64,000 nt of DNA from Acidimicrobiia bacterium (GTDB lineage Bacteria > Actinomycetota > Acidimicrobiia > Spongiisociales > UBA5794): assembly GCA_036396535.1 (NCBI GenBank), contig DASWKR010000030.1, forward strand, positions 94,771 through 158,770. The letters are read 5' to 3'. Position numbers and translations under genes: made by a program. Positions 52,069 to 61,049 of this stretch are shown piece after piece. The notes under the pieces are model-generated. The model was not told where the DNA came from, ran no database searches, and worked only from the letters and a program-made list of their open reading frames with translations. The first letter of the stretch is position 1. The number at the start of each line of letters is the position of its first letter.

Positions 52069-53192
52069 CCGGCGAGCCGCGCCGGCGAGAGGTTGCCCGC
52101 GGTGAGACCGAGCTCGACGAGGTCGTCGGGCAGCTCCCCGCCGGCAACGAGAGACGCAGTCGCCCGGCCGAGTGCCGGGGCGGTCTTGATCCCGTACCCC
52201 CCTTGGCCTGCGAGCCAGAAGAAGCCGGGCGCCTCGACGTCGAAGCCGGCGACGGGGCGACGGTCGGCTACGAACGACCGGAGCCCCGCCCACGCACTCT
52301 TCACATGCCTGATCTCGAGCGTCGTCACGGCGTTGATCCTGTCGATGCCGAGCGCCACGTCGAGCTCGTCATGCCGTACGTCGTGTGGCTCCATCGGCGT
52401 CTCGTCGGCGGGCGATGCCAGCACGTGGGGTCCCTCGGGCTTGAAGTAGAAGGCATCGCCGATGTCGACCACCATCGGCCAGCCGCCGTGGTCGACGCCG
52501 GGATCGAACGTGAACACGGTACGCCGCTTCGGCTGGAGACCCAACGGGCCCACCGAAGCGAGGCGGGCGACCTCGTCACACCAGGCGCCTGCGGCGTTCA
52601 CGACGACCGGGGCGGCGACGTCGTCGCCTCGACCGATGCGCACGTGCCACTCCGCTCGTCCCGATTGGATCGCTTCCACGCGAGCCGACGTCCTGATGTC
52701 AGCGCCCCGGTTCCGCGCCCCGGCGAGGAACCCGGCGTGCAACGCGTGCACGTCGATGTCCATCGAAGTCGGGTCAACGACACCACCGACGACGGTGTCG
52801 CCGCGCAGGACGGGGCACATGGCCGTCAACTCGGCCCCGTCGATCGAGAAGACCTCCGTGACCAGCCGTTGAAAGTCCTCCGTCTCGGCGTCGATCAGCG
52901 GACGCTGCGCCTCGGTGGCGATGAACACAGTCGGGCGCGGCGACAGGATCGGGGACTCCGTGAAGCCGGAAGGAGGCGAGGTCATGAAGGGCCTTCCCGC
53001 TCGGGCAAGTCGGCGAACCACGTCGTCCCCGTAACACTCGGTGAAGAGGGCAGCGGAGCGCCCCGTCGAGTGGCGGCCGCACGTCGCTTCCATCTCCAGG
53101 AGCACGACCCGGCGGGACGCGGCCAGCTCGAAGGCGGCCGCGGCACCTGCGATTCCCCCGCCGATGACTATGGCGTCGAAACGGTCGGCCAT
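52047..53192 (-). CDS. FAD-dependent amino-acid oxidase/dehydrogenase (DAO family)
   Basis: 381 residues from ATG 53192. The N-terminal dinucleotide motif AIVIGGGIAGAAAAFELA and VVLLEMEATCGRHSTGRSAALF bind FAD, and the C-terminal FFWLAGQGGYGIKTAPALG closes the site as in the DAO/glycine-oxidase group. The substrate domain lies at about 75-270 and WAGLRSFVADRRPVAGFD precedes the last strand. Likely oxidises an amine or amino acid in the cytoplasm; which one cannot be told. It diverges from the sucrose-phosphate synthase gene and overlaps the NYN gene at its 3' end. Confidence 0.88.
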   Translation of the reverse strand: MADRFDAIVIGGGIAGAAAAFELAASRRVVLLEMEATCGRHSTGRSAALFTECYGDDVVRRLARAGRPFMTSPPSGFTESPILSPRPTVFIATEAQRPLIDAETEDFQRLVTEVFSIDGAELTAMCPVLRGDTVVGGVVDPTSMDIDVHALHAGFLAGARNRGADIRTSARVEAIQSGRAEWHVRIGRGDDVAAPVVVNAAGAWCDEVARLASVGPLGLQPKRRTVFTFDPGVDHGGWPMVVDIGDAFYFKPEGPHVLASPADETPMEPHDVRHDELDVALGIDRINAVTTLEIRHVKSAWAGLRSFVADRRPVAGFDVEAPGFFWLAGQGGYGIKTAPALGRATASLVAGGELPDDLVELGLTAGNLSPARLAGHTADST

Positions 53193-53323
53193 CTCACCAG
53201 GCTATTCGGCCGGCACGGTCTGGAAGCAAATCGACAGGGGTATGGTGAACGTGTGAGTGCGCAAGCTCGTGTTCCGGGCCGAGCCGCGGTCGCCGCACTC
53301 GCCCCCACCAGGCGAGGTGCACT

Positions 53324-54607
53324 GTGAACGTCCCGAAGCCCCAATTCGCTCGACTTCTCATGCTGTCTCTCCACGGGTACGTCGCTGCCGAGCCGGAGCT
53401 CGGCAAGCCGGATACCGGCGGCCAGGTGGCGTTCGTGCTCGAGCTCGCCAAGCAGTTCGTCGAGTTCGGATACCACGTCGACATCGTCACCAGGCGGTTC
53501 GAGGGCCAGCCCGAGGTCGACGAGATCGACCCGGCTCTGCGGGTCCTTCGCATCCCGTATGGGGGCGACGACTTCATCCGCAAGGAAGACATGCACGAAC
53601 ATCTCGACGAGTTCGTTCGCAACTTCCTGGCCGCCGTCGGCGACATGCAGCTCATGTACGACACGATCAACTCCCACTACTGGGACGCCGGGTGGGCGGG
53701 CCAGATGATCGCCGAGGAGCTCGGCATCCCCCACGTCCACACGCCGCATTCGCTCGGGGCGTGGAAGAGGGAGGAGATGGAGGGCGACCCTGAGGACATC
53801 GAGTCGAACTACCGGTTCGAGGAGCGGATTCGCAAGGAGTTCCTGGTGTTCCGCCGTTGCGACCACGTGATCGCCACCACGAACCTCCAACTCGAGGTCC
53901 TGCGAGACCATTACGAGGTGCCCGACTGGCATATGACGATGATCCCACCCGGAATCGACGAGTCCCGTTACACCCCCGTCACCCAAGCGGAGATCAAGAA
54001 GATCCGCTCCGCGGTCGGGTTCGCGGACAACGACGTCTACACGGTCGGCCGCGCCGCGGCCAACAAGGGCTACGACCTGCTCATCCAGGCACTCCCCGAG
54101 CTGCAGGAGGAGACCCCTGACGCCCGCCTCCAGCTGGCGATCGGGGCCAACAACGCCACCGATCGCGAGAAGGTCGAGAAGTGGAAGTCCCTGGCCGGCG
54201 AGCTCGGCGTCGCCGACTCGGTCGTTTGGGTCGGCTACGTCGAGGATGACGAGATGGCCAACTACTACCGGGCGGCACCGGTGTTCGCCTTACCCTCCAG
54301 GTACGAACCGTTCGGGATGACCGCCGTGGAGGCGATGGCGTGCGGAACTCCTTGCGTCGTCACCATCCACGGAGGGCTCGAGGAGATGTTCGACTTCGGG
54401 TCTCACGCCCTCTTCGCCGACCCCACCAGGCCCCGCGAGTTCGGGATGATGCTCAGCATGCCGCTGCGCTACCCGCAGCTGCGGGAACGACTGTCGATCG
54501 CCGGAGCGAGGTTCGCCCGCCGGATGTTCGGATGGAAGGGCATCGCCAGGAGGACGATCGCCGTGTTCGATCGTTACCGAGGCGGGGTGTGGCCCGAACA
54601 GGGGTGA
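53324..54607 (+). CDS. Sucrose-phosphate synthase-like glycosyltransferase (GT4)
   Basis: 427 residues from GTG 53324, with GAGGTG 5 bases upstream. The bacterial type of SPS: SLHGYVAAEPELGKPDTGGQ (UDP-glucose/F6P domain start), FVLELAKQFVEFGYHVDIVTR, PHVHTPHSLGAWK, and the C-terminal donor domain with GRAAANKGYDLLIQALPEL and PSRYEPFGMTAVEAMACGTP, including the EX7E motif (E...GMTAVEA). UDP-glucose and fructose-6-P give sucrose-6-phosphate. It is coupled through GTGA to the phosphatase gene, which finishes the pathway. GT4 mannosyl- or glucosyltransferases with other acceptors are the alternative. Confidence 0.85.
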   Translation: MNVPKPQFARLLMLSLHGYVAAEPELGKPDTGGQVAFVLELAKQFVEFGYHVDIVTRRFEGQPEVDEIDPALRVLRIPYGGDDFIRKEDMHEHLDEFVRNFLAAVGDMQLMYDTINSHYWDAGWAGQMIAEELGIPHVHTPHSLGAWKREEMEGDPEDIESNYRFEERIRKEFLVFRRCDHVIATTNLQLEVLRDHYEVPDWHMTMIPPGIDESRYTPVTQAEIKKIRSAVGFADNDVYTVGRAAANKGYDLLIQALPELQEETPDARLQLAIGANNATDREKVEKWKSLAGELGVADSVVWVGYVEDDEMANYYRAAPVFALPSRYEPFGMTAVEAMACGTPCVVTIHGGLEEMFDFGSHALFADPTRPREFGMMLSMPLRYPQLRERLSIAGARFARRMFGWKGIARRTIAVFDRYRGGVWPEQG

Positions 54608-55371
54608 CCGCCTTCCCGCCAAGTGGGCTCGGCGATGGGAACAACAGCACCCGTCTGCTGGCTGCCGACCTCGACGGCACCTTCCTCGGTGACGATCGCG
54701 CCATGCACGAGCTTTGGGAGGACCTCGATGCGTTCGGCATCACACTCGTGTTCGCCAGCGGGCGACACCTCCCGGCGATCGAGTCTCTCTACGACGAGTG
54801 GCGGACCGACCGCAGGGCCGACGTCTGCCTGTGCATGGTCGGAACCGAGGTCTGGTGGCTCGAGGATGGCGAGTACCGTTTCGACGACGAGTGGGATGCC
54901 CACCTCGACGACGGCTGGGACCGGGCCGCCATCGGAGCCGCTCTCGTCGGCCTGCCGCGCCTGCAACCGCAGCCCGACGAATGGCAGTCGCAGCACAAGC
55001 TCAGCTTCTTCGTCCCGTCACACGTCGAGGCGGCAGAGGTCGAGCAGGCGCTGACGGATGACGGCCACCACGTGAAGGTCGTCTGGAGCTCGGACTGCTA
55101 CCTCGACATCCTGCCGCACGACGCCGGAAAGGGTGGGGCGCTCACCTACGTCGTCGGCCGCCTGGGGATCGATCCGCAACACGTCGCCGCCGCAGGCGAC
55201 ACCGGAAACGACCTCGACATGATGCGAGCGGAGCTCGGCTTCAACGCCATCGTGGTCGCCAACGCCACCCAGGAGCTGCGGGCGATGGGCGGCTCGCACG
55301 TATACCGCGCCGCGGCGCCTCACGCTGCCGGCATCAGGGAGGGTCTTGCCGCCCTCGGCTGGCTGGCGTGA
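54604..55371 (+). CDS. Sucrose-phosphate phosphatase-like HAD hydrolase
   Basis: 255 residues from GTG 54604, overlapping the SPS stop. HAD motif I is LAADLDGTF (Asp22 nucleophile, Asp24 acid), motif II ASGRH, motif III with the Lys in GKGGAL, and motif IV GDTGNDLDMM. It is of the S6PP/Cof type, with a cap domain of the C2 class between about 90 and 175 (MVGTEVWW, DEWQSQHKLSFFV as in sucrose phosphatases). Together with the preceding synthase it makes sucrose in the cytoplasm. The 3' end overlaps the convergent GNAT gene by 38 bases. Confidence 0.88.
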   Translation: MTAFPPSGLGDGNNSTRLLAADLDGTFLGDDRAMHELWEDLDAFGITLVFASGRHLPAIESLYDEWRTDRRADVCLCMVGTEVWWLEDGEYRFDDEWDAHLDDGWDRAAIGAALVGLPRLQPQPDEWQSQHKLSFFVPSHVEAAEVEQALTDDGHHVKVVWSSDCYLDILPHDAGKGGALTYVVGRLGIDPQHVAAAGDTGNDLDMMRAELGFNAIVVANATQELRAMGGSHVYRAAAPHAAGIREGLAALGWLA

Positions 55372-55957
55372 CGCCCCGGCCGGTCGATGGCAGCTCGAGC
55401 CGAACGAAGGGCCGGTTGCCGAATCGAGCCACCTCGACGAAGCCCGCCGCCTCGAACATGTGGAGCGTCCCGACGTAGAGCCCGGCTGCGCCCGGATCGG
55501 TGACCGCCAGGTCGATCGGGTAACCCTCGAGGATGGTGGCGCCGTTGTCCCCGGCGAACTCGATCGCTGCGTCGAGCAGCACCGTCCCGACCCCGTGGCC
55601 TCTCGCCTGAGGATCGATGTAGAAGCAGTTCACGACCCACGATCGGCGGTCGTCGATCCGACGGAAGGTCCTCGCTCGGTCGCTCATCATGCGCAGGTAT
55701 CGCTGGCGTGGGCCCACGGCGCACCATCCGACGGGCGTGTCGTCGTCGAGGGCCAACAATCCGGGGGGAGGATCCTCACGCTCGACGAGGTCGTGGAGCA
55801 TGGCGCGACGCTCGGCGGGCGGTGTCGCCTCCCACGGCCTGCTCGTGAGCAGCCACCACGTGCACCAGCAGTTCGAATATGCGCCGTTGTCGCCGAACAG
55901 CTCGAGGAGACGGCCCCAGCGGGACCGGTCGACGGGCACGATGGTCAACTCGCTCAT
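55334..55957 (-). CDS. GNAT-family N-acetyltransferase
   Basis: 207 residues from ATG 55957; the frame continues to 56128 without family similarity. Motif A of the GNAT fold is visible as CFYIDPQARGHGVGTVLLDAAI, which binds acetyl-CoA pyrophosphate through the GHGVG loop. The N-terminal NCWCTWWLLTSRPWE pattern is a Cys/Trp-rich feature of a GNAT subfamily. The C-terminal PSTGRGVTPASRGRQ tail runs across the end of the phosphatase gene. The substrate is unknown. It is 20 bases downstream of the thioesterase gene and in the same direction. Confidence 0.8.
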   Translation of the reverse strand: MSELTIVPVDRSRWGRLLELFGDNGAYSNCWCTWWLLTSRPWEATPPAERRAMLHDLVEREDPPPGLLALDDDTPVGWCAVGPRQRYLRMMSDRARTFRRIDDRRSWVVNCFYIDPQARGHGVGTVLLDAAIEFAGDNGATILEGYPIDLAVTDPGAAGLYVGTLHMFEAAGFVEVARFGNRPFVRLELPSTGRGVTPASRGRQDPP

Positions 55958-55977
55958 CGGCCGGGCAATGTACCGGC

Positions 55978-56442
55978 TCAGAAGACGGAAGTCGTCGCTT
56001 CGTCGGGAGGGAGAGCGGCGAACAGGCCAGTCGATTCGCCGATCAGCGAGGCCCCGCACCGAACCGTCGACCCGATCTCGATCCTGCCTACGCCTCGCCG
56101 CGCCAGCGCCTCGCCGAGCCTCCTCCACGATTCGTGATCGATCGTCGCTTCCGCCTCGAAGTCAGACCGTCCCGGAAGGAGATAGCGATACTCGTGCCTC
56201 TGGACGACGACCCGGTGGGCGAGGCCCGAGTCGTGCAATGCGAGGACGATGACCGCGAATCCTGCGGTGATCGCCACGCCGGCGAGCGATCCCCCGAAGA
56301 TCGTCCCCTGATGGTTCACGTTCGGGAGCAACGGCGCCGCCAGAACGACACGGCGCGATCCGGCTGAGACGACCCGGATGCCCATCGCCTCCGATATCGG
56401 GATCGATGCGTGCAGGTACTCCGTCAGCTCCTGCGGCGTCAT
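55978..56442 (-). CDS. YiiD-C-like hot-dog thioesterase
   Basis: 154 residues from ATG 56442, with no clear ribosome site; longer starts to 56673 overlap the divergent promoter region. The pattern LLPNVNHQGTIFGGSLAGVAITAG is that of the putative thioesterase domain (YiiD C-terminal, DUF4442-related), in which the Asn/His and Gly-rich loop precede the central hot-dog helix. It likely hydrolyses an acyl-thioester. VQRHEYRYLLPG follows as the second conserved block. It may be co-transcribed with the downstream GNAT gene. In E. coli YiiD the GNAT and thioesterase parts are one protein, here they are separate neighbours, but the GNAT sequence is different. Confidence 0.78.
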   Translation of the reverse strand: MTPQELTEYLHASIPISEAMGIRVVSAGSRRVVLAAPLLPNVNHQGTIFGGSLAGVAITAGFAVIVLALHDSGLAHRVVVQRHEYRYLLPGRSDFEAEATIDHESWRRLGEALARRGVGRIEIGSTVRCGASLIGESTGLFAALPPDEATTSVF

Positions 56443-56542
56443 CGGTGCAGTCAACCAGAGAAGGCCCCAACCCGGCGACACGGCGCCCGCGCTCGGCGTA
56501 ACGTTGACTCGGCGGGTCGGGTGTCGACGTGGGAGTGTGTGC

Positions 56543-57955
56543 ATGAGACCTGGACAGATCGTTGCGGCCGTGTTCGGAGTCATCATCGGGCTCGTGGCCT
56601 TGGCGCTGGTGGTCGGCGGGGCCGTCCTGGCGTGGGCATACGGCACGCAGCGTGACGCCGACGGATTCCTCACGAGCCCGCGCTACGAGCTCCATACCGA
56701 CGGCTATGCCCTGACGTCGGTCGACATCGACCTGCACGCCCTACCGACGGCGGGACCGTGGTCGCCGAGCGGCTCGCTGGCGACCGTCCGCGTCGACTTC
56801 GATGCGGCGGACGGCGCCCCCGTTTTCGTCGGCATCGGGCCGAGCGACGACGTCTCCGACTACCTGGACGGCGTTGCTCGCGGCGTCGTGGTGGACCTCG
56901 GACCCGATCCGACGGACGCCGACGTTCGTGAGGAGCAAGGCGGGGCACCGGTGGCGCCTCCCGCCGACCAGGCGTTTTGGGTCACGGAGACCGAGGGTGG
57001 CGGGGCCCAGCAGGTCACGTGGGACGTCGAGTCCGGTGACTGGACGGTCGTCATCATGAATGCGGACGCCTCGGCCGGCGTCACGGGCGATGTCCGCGGC
57101 GGGGCCGAGATCGGTTTCCTCGGCGGCCTGACTGTTGGTGTGCTGGTGGCCGGCGCCCTCTTCGCCCTTCTGGCGACCGTCCTCCTCGTGACGGCGACAC
57201 GCTCTCGTGAGGCCGTGCCTGCGGCCGAGCCGGGTGCCCCGCCTGCCGGGGCCCTGGCTGCCGGTCCGTACCCGGTCACGCTCCAGGGCGACCTCGACGC
57301 CGAGCTGAGTCGCTGGATGTGGCTCGTGAAGTGGTTCCTGGCGATTCCCCACTTCATCGTCGTCGGGGTGCTCAGTGTTGCCGCGGTTGTGCTCACGATC
57401 GTTGCGTGGTTTGCGATCATCTTCACCGGCCGGTACCCGCGGGCGATATTCGACTTCAACGTCGGAGTGATGAGGTGGGGCTGGCGCGTCGGCTTCTATT
57501 GCACGTCCGCGATCGGCACCGATCGGTACCCGCCGTTCACGCTCGATGACGACCCGAGCTACCCGGCTCGCTTCGACGTCGCCTATCCGGAGAAGCTCTC
57601 ACGGGGTCTCGCACTGGTGAAGTCGTGGCTGCTCGCCATCCCTCACTACGTCATCATCGCGATCTTCACGAACGGGATCTTCTGGTGGACGAGCGACGTC
57701 GGTCGCGAGGGTGGAGGCGTCCTCCGATTCGGCGGAGGGCTCATCGGGCTGCTCGTCCTCGTCGCCGGCGTCATCCTGCTGTTCTCCGGGAAGTATCCCC
57801 GTGGGCTCTTCGACTTCATCATGGGCCTGAACCGCTGGGTGTACCGGGTGGTGGCGTACGCGGCCCTGATGCGGGACGAGTACCCGCCGTTTCGACTGGA
57901 CACCGGGCCATTCGAGCCTGCAGGCGAGCCGGCCGCCACCCGGGCGGCTCCCTGA
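56543..57955 (+). CDS. Membrane protein with two DUF4389 domains
   Basis: 470 residues from ATG 56543, GGGAG 8 bases upstream. A first helix (IVAAVFGVIIGLVALALVVGGAVLAWAYG) and an extracytoplasmic beta-rich part (about 45-195) are followed by helix 2 (about 197-225). Two DUF4389 units come next: about 255-350 (LVKWFLAIPHFIVVGVLSV, YPRAIFDFNVGVMRWGWRVGFYC) and about 365-450 (LVKSWLLAIPHYVIIAIF, YPRGLFDFIMGLNRWVYRVVAY). The DUF is of unknown function and frequent in actinobacteria. The repeats share TDRYPPF/DEYPPF ends. It precedes the tube-protein pair by 110 bases on the same strand. Confidence 0.88.
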   Translation: MRPGQIVAAVFGVIIGLVALALVVGGAVLAWAYGTQRDADGFLTSPRYELHTDGYALTSVDIDLHALPTAGPWSPSGSLATVRVDFDAADGAPVFVGIGPSDDVSDYLDGVARGVVVDLGPDPTDADVREEQGGAPVAPPADQAFWVTETEGGGAQQVTWDVESGDWTVVIMNADASAGVTGDVRGGAEIGFLGGLTVGVLVAGALFALLATVLLVTATRSREAVPAAEPGAPPAGALAAGPYPVTLQGDLDAELSRWMWLVKWFLAIPHFIVVGVLSVAAVVLTIVAWFAIIFTGRYPRAIFDFNVGVMRWGWRVGFYCTSAIGTDRYPPFTLDDDPSYPARFDVAYPEKLSRGLALVKSWLLAIPHYVIIAIFTNGIFWWTSDVGREGGGVLRFGGGLIGLLVLVAGVILLFSGKYPRGLFDFIMGLNRWVYRVVAYAALMRDEYPPFRLDTGPFEPAGEPAATRAAP

Positions 57956-58065
57956 CGGACACGAGCGAGGTCGCGGGCCGCGCACGCGGCGGGCCGATCA
58001 CGAACAGGCCGGCGCCACGGGCTCGGTGACGCCCGCCCGATTTCCGAAACGAGAGGAGCGTGAGC

Positions 58066-58500
58066 ATGGCAGGTCGGAACGACCCGTATGGCGGGTTCAA
58101 CTTCCTCGTGGAGATCGACGGGATGGTTGCCGCCGGGTTCTCCTCGGTCTCCGGCATCGGAGTGGAGATCACTCCCATCGAGTACAGGGAGGGATCGGAC
58201 AAGAGCCACGGGGTGCGCAAGCTCCCCGGTCTCGCCAAGTATCCGAACATCACGCTGAAGCGGGGCGTCACCGTCAGCCGCGAGCTGTGGGATTGGGCGA
58301 AGACGGGGATGACGGGCCCGGTGCAGCGCCGCAACGGATCGATCATCCTTCTCGACGAGTCCGGACAAGAGGCCATCCGGTGGAAGTTCGTTGAGGGCTG
58401 GGTGTGCAAGTACGAAGGGCCGGCGCTCACCGCAGGCAGCAACGAGGTCGCCATCGAGTCGATCGAGATCTGCCACGAGGGCATCGAGCTGGACCAGTGA
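58066..58500 (+). CDS. Phage/eCIS-type tail-tube protein (T4 gp19 family), orphan
   Basis: 144 residues from ATG 58066, with GAGGAG 7 bases upstream; GTG 58060 is less likely. It shows the T4_gp19 pattern of contractile tail tubes and injection-system inner tubes: NFLVEIDGMVAAGFSSVSGIG, VEITPIEYREGSDKSHGVRKLPG, YPNITLKRGVT, LWDWAKT, RRNGSIILLDE, WKFVEGWVCKYEGP and EVAIESIEICHEGIEL. Length is typical. Normal partners (sheath, baseplate, LysM spike adaptor, ATPase) are absent from this window. It overlaps the next gene by GTGA. It could be a remnant of an injection system, a solitary co-opted tube protein, or part of a distributed set. Confidence 0.9.
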   Translation: MAGRNDPYGGFNFLVEIDGMVAAGFSSVSGIGVEITPIEYREGSDKSHGVRKLPGLAKYPNITLKRGVTVSRELWDWAKTGMTGPVQRRNGSIILLDESGQEAIRWKFVEGWVCKYEGPALTAGSNEVAIESIEICHEGIELDQ

Positions 58501-58856
58501 CAGAACCCCTGGTTCTCCTCGATGTCGATTTCGGGGAAGGGGTCTTCGAGATCGTGCTCGTCAACGTCGGCGATGCGGTGGCCTATGACGTGAGTGTTCG
58601 CTTCTCGACGAAGCTCCGCGGCGTCGCCAGTCGGGCTCCCCTCAGTGAGCTCCCGATCTTCTCGGGACTCGGGATGCTTCGACCAGGCAAGGAGATTCGG
58701 GTGCTCTTCGACACCGCGGCACGCGTGTTCGCCGGAGAGCGAATCGTGTTCACGGCCGCCGTGACGTGGTCGGACGGCACAGGCTCGAAGTCGTCTGCCG
58801 AATACACCCACGACCTCGACGTCTACCGAGACCTCCCGCAAGTCGTCACCAGGTAG
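58497..58856 (+). CDS. Small beta-rich protein coupled to the tube protein
   Basis: 119 residues from GTG 58497, which overlaps the tube-protein stop as GTGA. The sequence alternates strands and turns (LVLLDVDFGEGVFEIVLVNVGD, AYDVSVRFSTKLRG, RPGKEIRVLFDTA, RIVFTAAVTWSDGTG) and resembles an Ig-like or CARDB-type beta sandwich; SNxGxxxAYDV is the usual strand pattern. There is no signal peptide. I do not recognise a named family. Coupled translation argues for a partner, cap or chaperone of the tube protein; this is inference. Confidence 0.7.
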   Translation: MTEPLVLLDVDFGEGVFEIVLVNVGDAVAYDVSVRFSTKLRGVASRAPLSELPIFSGLGMLRPGKEIRVLFDTAARVFAGERIVFTAAVTWSDGTGSKSSAEYTHDLDVYRDLPQVVTR

Positions 58857-58883
58857 CCGGCTGGCCGATGGGTGAGAGGCGGA

Positions 58884-61049
58884 TCAAGGGAGCTCGAGCG
58901 TTACCGGCTCGCCCCGGAACCTGAGGGAGATGCGCAGACGCTCCCACGCCGCAGGCAGCCGCGGCTCGGTCCTGATCTCGTCGCCAACGACACGCACTCC
59001 TGCGAAACCGCTCGTCACCGCCAGCCAGACGCCGGCTGCACAGGCGAGGTGGACCCCGTCGCCCGCATTGCCGGCCAGGTCTGCGAGGTCGAGGTCCGCC
59101 GAGCGAGCGAAATACCGCCACGCATCGTCGGCGAGACCTATCCGCGCAGCAACGGCTGCCTGGACCGCCGCCGAAAGGGACGAGTCGCCCGTCGTGAGCG
59201 GGTCGTAGTAATCGAAGTCGGCCCGCTTCTGCTCGGTGGTCGATTCCTCGGGCAGCACGAAGTGCGCCATGACGACGTCTGCCTGCTTGAGAACCTGGTG
59301 TCGATAGATGACGAGAGGGTGGAAGTGGAGCAGCAGCGGATACTTCTCGGCCGGCGTCGACCAGTCCCACGATTGGCGCCCCATGAAGTCGGCGTCCTGA
59401 GCGGTCACGCCGAGGTCGTCGTCGATAGGGACGAACATGGCGTCGGCGGCCGCGGCCCAGGCGGCGAGCTCCTTGCCGTCGAATGCGACGTCGGCCGCCA
59501 GGTCGGAGAACCGCTCCGGCTGCTCGGCCTTCATGCGCTCGACGACCTCCACGGCGAACCGAAGGTTCATGCGAGCCATGAGGTTGGTGTACGCGTTGTC
59601 GTCCACGAGGGCGGTGTATTCGTCCGGGCCTGTCACCTGGTGGATGTGGAATATCCCGTCTCGATGGAATCCGAGCCCGGCCCACATCCGGGCGGTCTCG
59701 ATCGCCATCTCGACGCCGCACTCCCACAGGAGCTCGTCGTCCCCTGTCCAACTGAGGTAGGTGCGCACACCTTGGACGACGTCGGCGTCGATGTGGTACT
59801 GCGCCGTGCCCGCCTCGAAGTAGGCGGACGCCTCCTCGCCCGAGATGGTCCGCCACGGGTAGAGCGCTCCGGGGACGCTCAGCGTCTCGGCCCGCCGGCG
59901 CGCCTCGGGGAGGATGCTGTGCCGATAGCGGATCACTTCACGAGCCGCTCCCGGGTTGGTCGCCGACAGGAATGCGAGAGCGAACACGTCCATGTCCCAG
60001 AAGTAATGGCCCTCGTAGGCCTGCCCCGTGAGACCCTTCGCTGGGATGCCGAGGCCGCTGACGAGCGCCGAAGCCTGGATGAGCTGAAAGATCGCCCAAC
60101 GCAACGCCTGCTGGCCGATCGGGTCACCGTCGATCTCGATGTCGGCGGTCGACCACAACCCGGCGAGGGCCTCGACCTGCTCGCGCAGCAGAGCCTCGAA
60201 GGAGCCGGGTTCCGGCAGGGAAGAGACGGCGGCGGCACCGACGTCACCGCGCTCGTAAGCGGCGGCCACCGTGACTGCGACGGTGTCGCCGGGCGCCACA
60301 TCGAGCTCGCCCCGACGGATCACATCGTCGGCGTCGGCGACCTCCCACGGGCCTGCCTCGAGGTCGCCTTCCACGCGCACCGCCGTCGCCAGACTCATCG
60401 ACGACCATGTGGTCCGGTGCACCATCGAGACGACGTCTTCAGTGACGGATGCCTCGATGCGCTCGAGGATTCGCCTGTTGAACGAGCGTCCTCTGCGCGG
60501 GTCCGTCTCGACAGCCTCGATGACGAAGTGCTCGCGGTCCTGCCGATTGATGACGTGCGACGTCACGGCGATCCGTCCTGCCGCTCGAGGCGTGACCGAG
60601 ACCCTCTGCGCCATGACGCCCCGTCTCCTCAGCGACACGATGCGCTCCCAGGTGGCAGCCAGCTCCGGCCACGCCGCTGTGGTCGTGAGCACGCCCGTGC
60701 GGAAGTCGAGCCGCCTCACGATATCGGCGTCCCCGAGGTCGAGGAGCTCGCCGTTCCAGGCCACCGTGAGCACCGTCGCGTCGGGGATGTACACGATCGT
60801 CTGGCCGACGTGGGCGTAGCCGTACGCAGTCTCCGGGTAGACGATCGGCCAGGTCTCGTAAAAGCCGTTGAGGAGGGCGCCCGGCTCGTGGGCTGGATGC
60901 CCCTGCTCGAAGCCACCGCGCACACCCAGGTTGCCGTTGCCGAGTGCGAAGAGCGACTCGTCGAGCCCTGCAACGGTGGGGAGACCCACCCTCGTGATCG
61001 CCCATTCCTCGGGTTCGAATGGATGGTCGGGCCACGAAGCCGAGGTCAC
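58884..61049 (-). CDS. GH65 disaccharide phosphorylase
   Basis: 721 residues from GTG 61049, overlapping the phosphatase-mutase stop as TGA/GTG. Inverting phosphorylases of GH65 split alpha-glucosides (maltose, trehalose, kojibiose or nigerose) with phosphate to glucose plus beta-glucose-1-phosphate. LPTVAGLDESLFALGNGNLGVRGGFE starts the N-terminal beta-sandwich; the barrel has KGLTGQAYEGHYFWDMDVF, PGALYPWRTISGEEA, and the catalytic Glu477 in VTGPDEYTALVDDNAYTN. HFHPLVIYRHQVLKQADVV follows near the phosphate site. Specificity cannot be fixed from sequence alone. Beta-glucose-1-phosphate is the substrate of the adjacent mutase. Confidence 0.93.
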   Translation of the reverse strand: MTSASWPDHPFEPEEWAITRVGLPTVAGLDESLFALGNGNLGVRGGFEQGHPAHEPGALLNGFYETWPIVYPETAYGYAHVGQTIVYIPDATVLTVAWNGELLDLGDADIVRRLDFRTGVLTTTAAWPELAATWERIVSLRRRGVMAQRVSVTPRAAGRIAVTSHVINRQDREHFVIEAVETDPRRGRSFNRRILERIEASVTEDVVSMVHRTTWSSMSLATAVRVEGDLEAGPWEVADADDVIRRGELDVAPGDTVAVTVAAAYERGDVGAAAVSSLPEPGSFEALLREQVEALAGLWSTADIEIDGDPIGQQALRWAIFQLIQASALVSGLGIPAKGLTGQAYEGHYFWDMDVFALAFLSATNPGAAREVIRYRHSILPEARRRAETLSVPGALYPWRTISGEEASAYFEAGTAQYHIDADVVQGVRTYLSWTGDDELLWECGVEMAIETARMWAGLGFHRDGIFHIHQVTGPDEYTALVDDNAYTNLMARMNLRFAVEVVERMKAEQPERFSDLAADVAFDGKELAAWAAAADAMFVPIDDDLGVTAQDADFMGRQSWDWSTPAEKYPLLLHFHPLVIYRHQVLKQADVVMAHFVLPEESTTEQKRADFDYYDPLTTGDSSLSAAVQAAVAARIGLADDAWRYFARSADLDLADLAGNAGDGVHLACAAGVWLAVTSGFAGVRVVGDEIRTEPRLPAAWERLRISLRFRGEPVTLELP

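Noticed and set aside
53193..53323. TATGGT near 53243 as a promoter of the sucrose-phosphate synthase gene
   Set aside because: The -10 fits TANNNT but there is no -35 at proper distance, so I do not call it.
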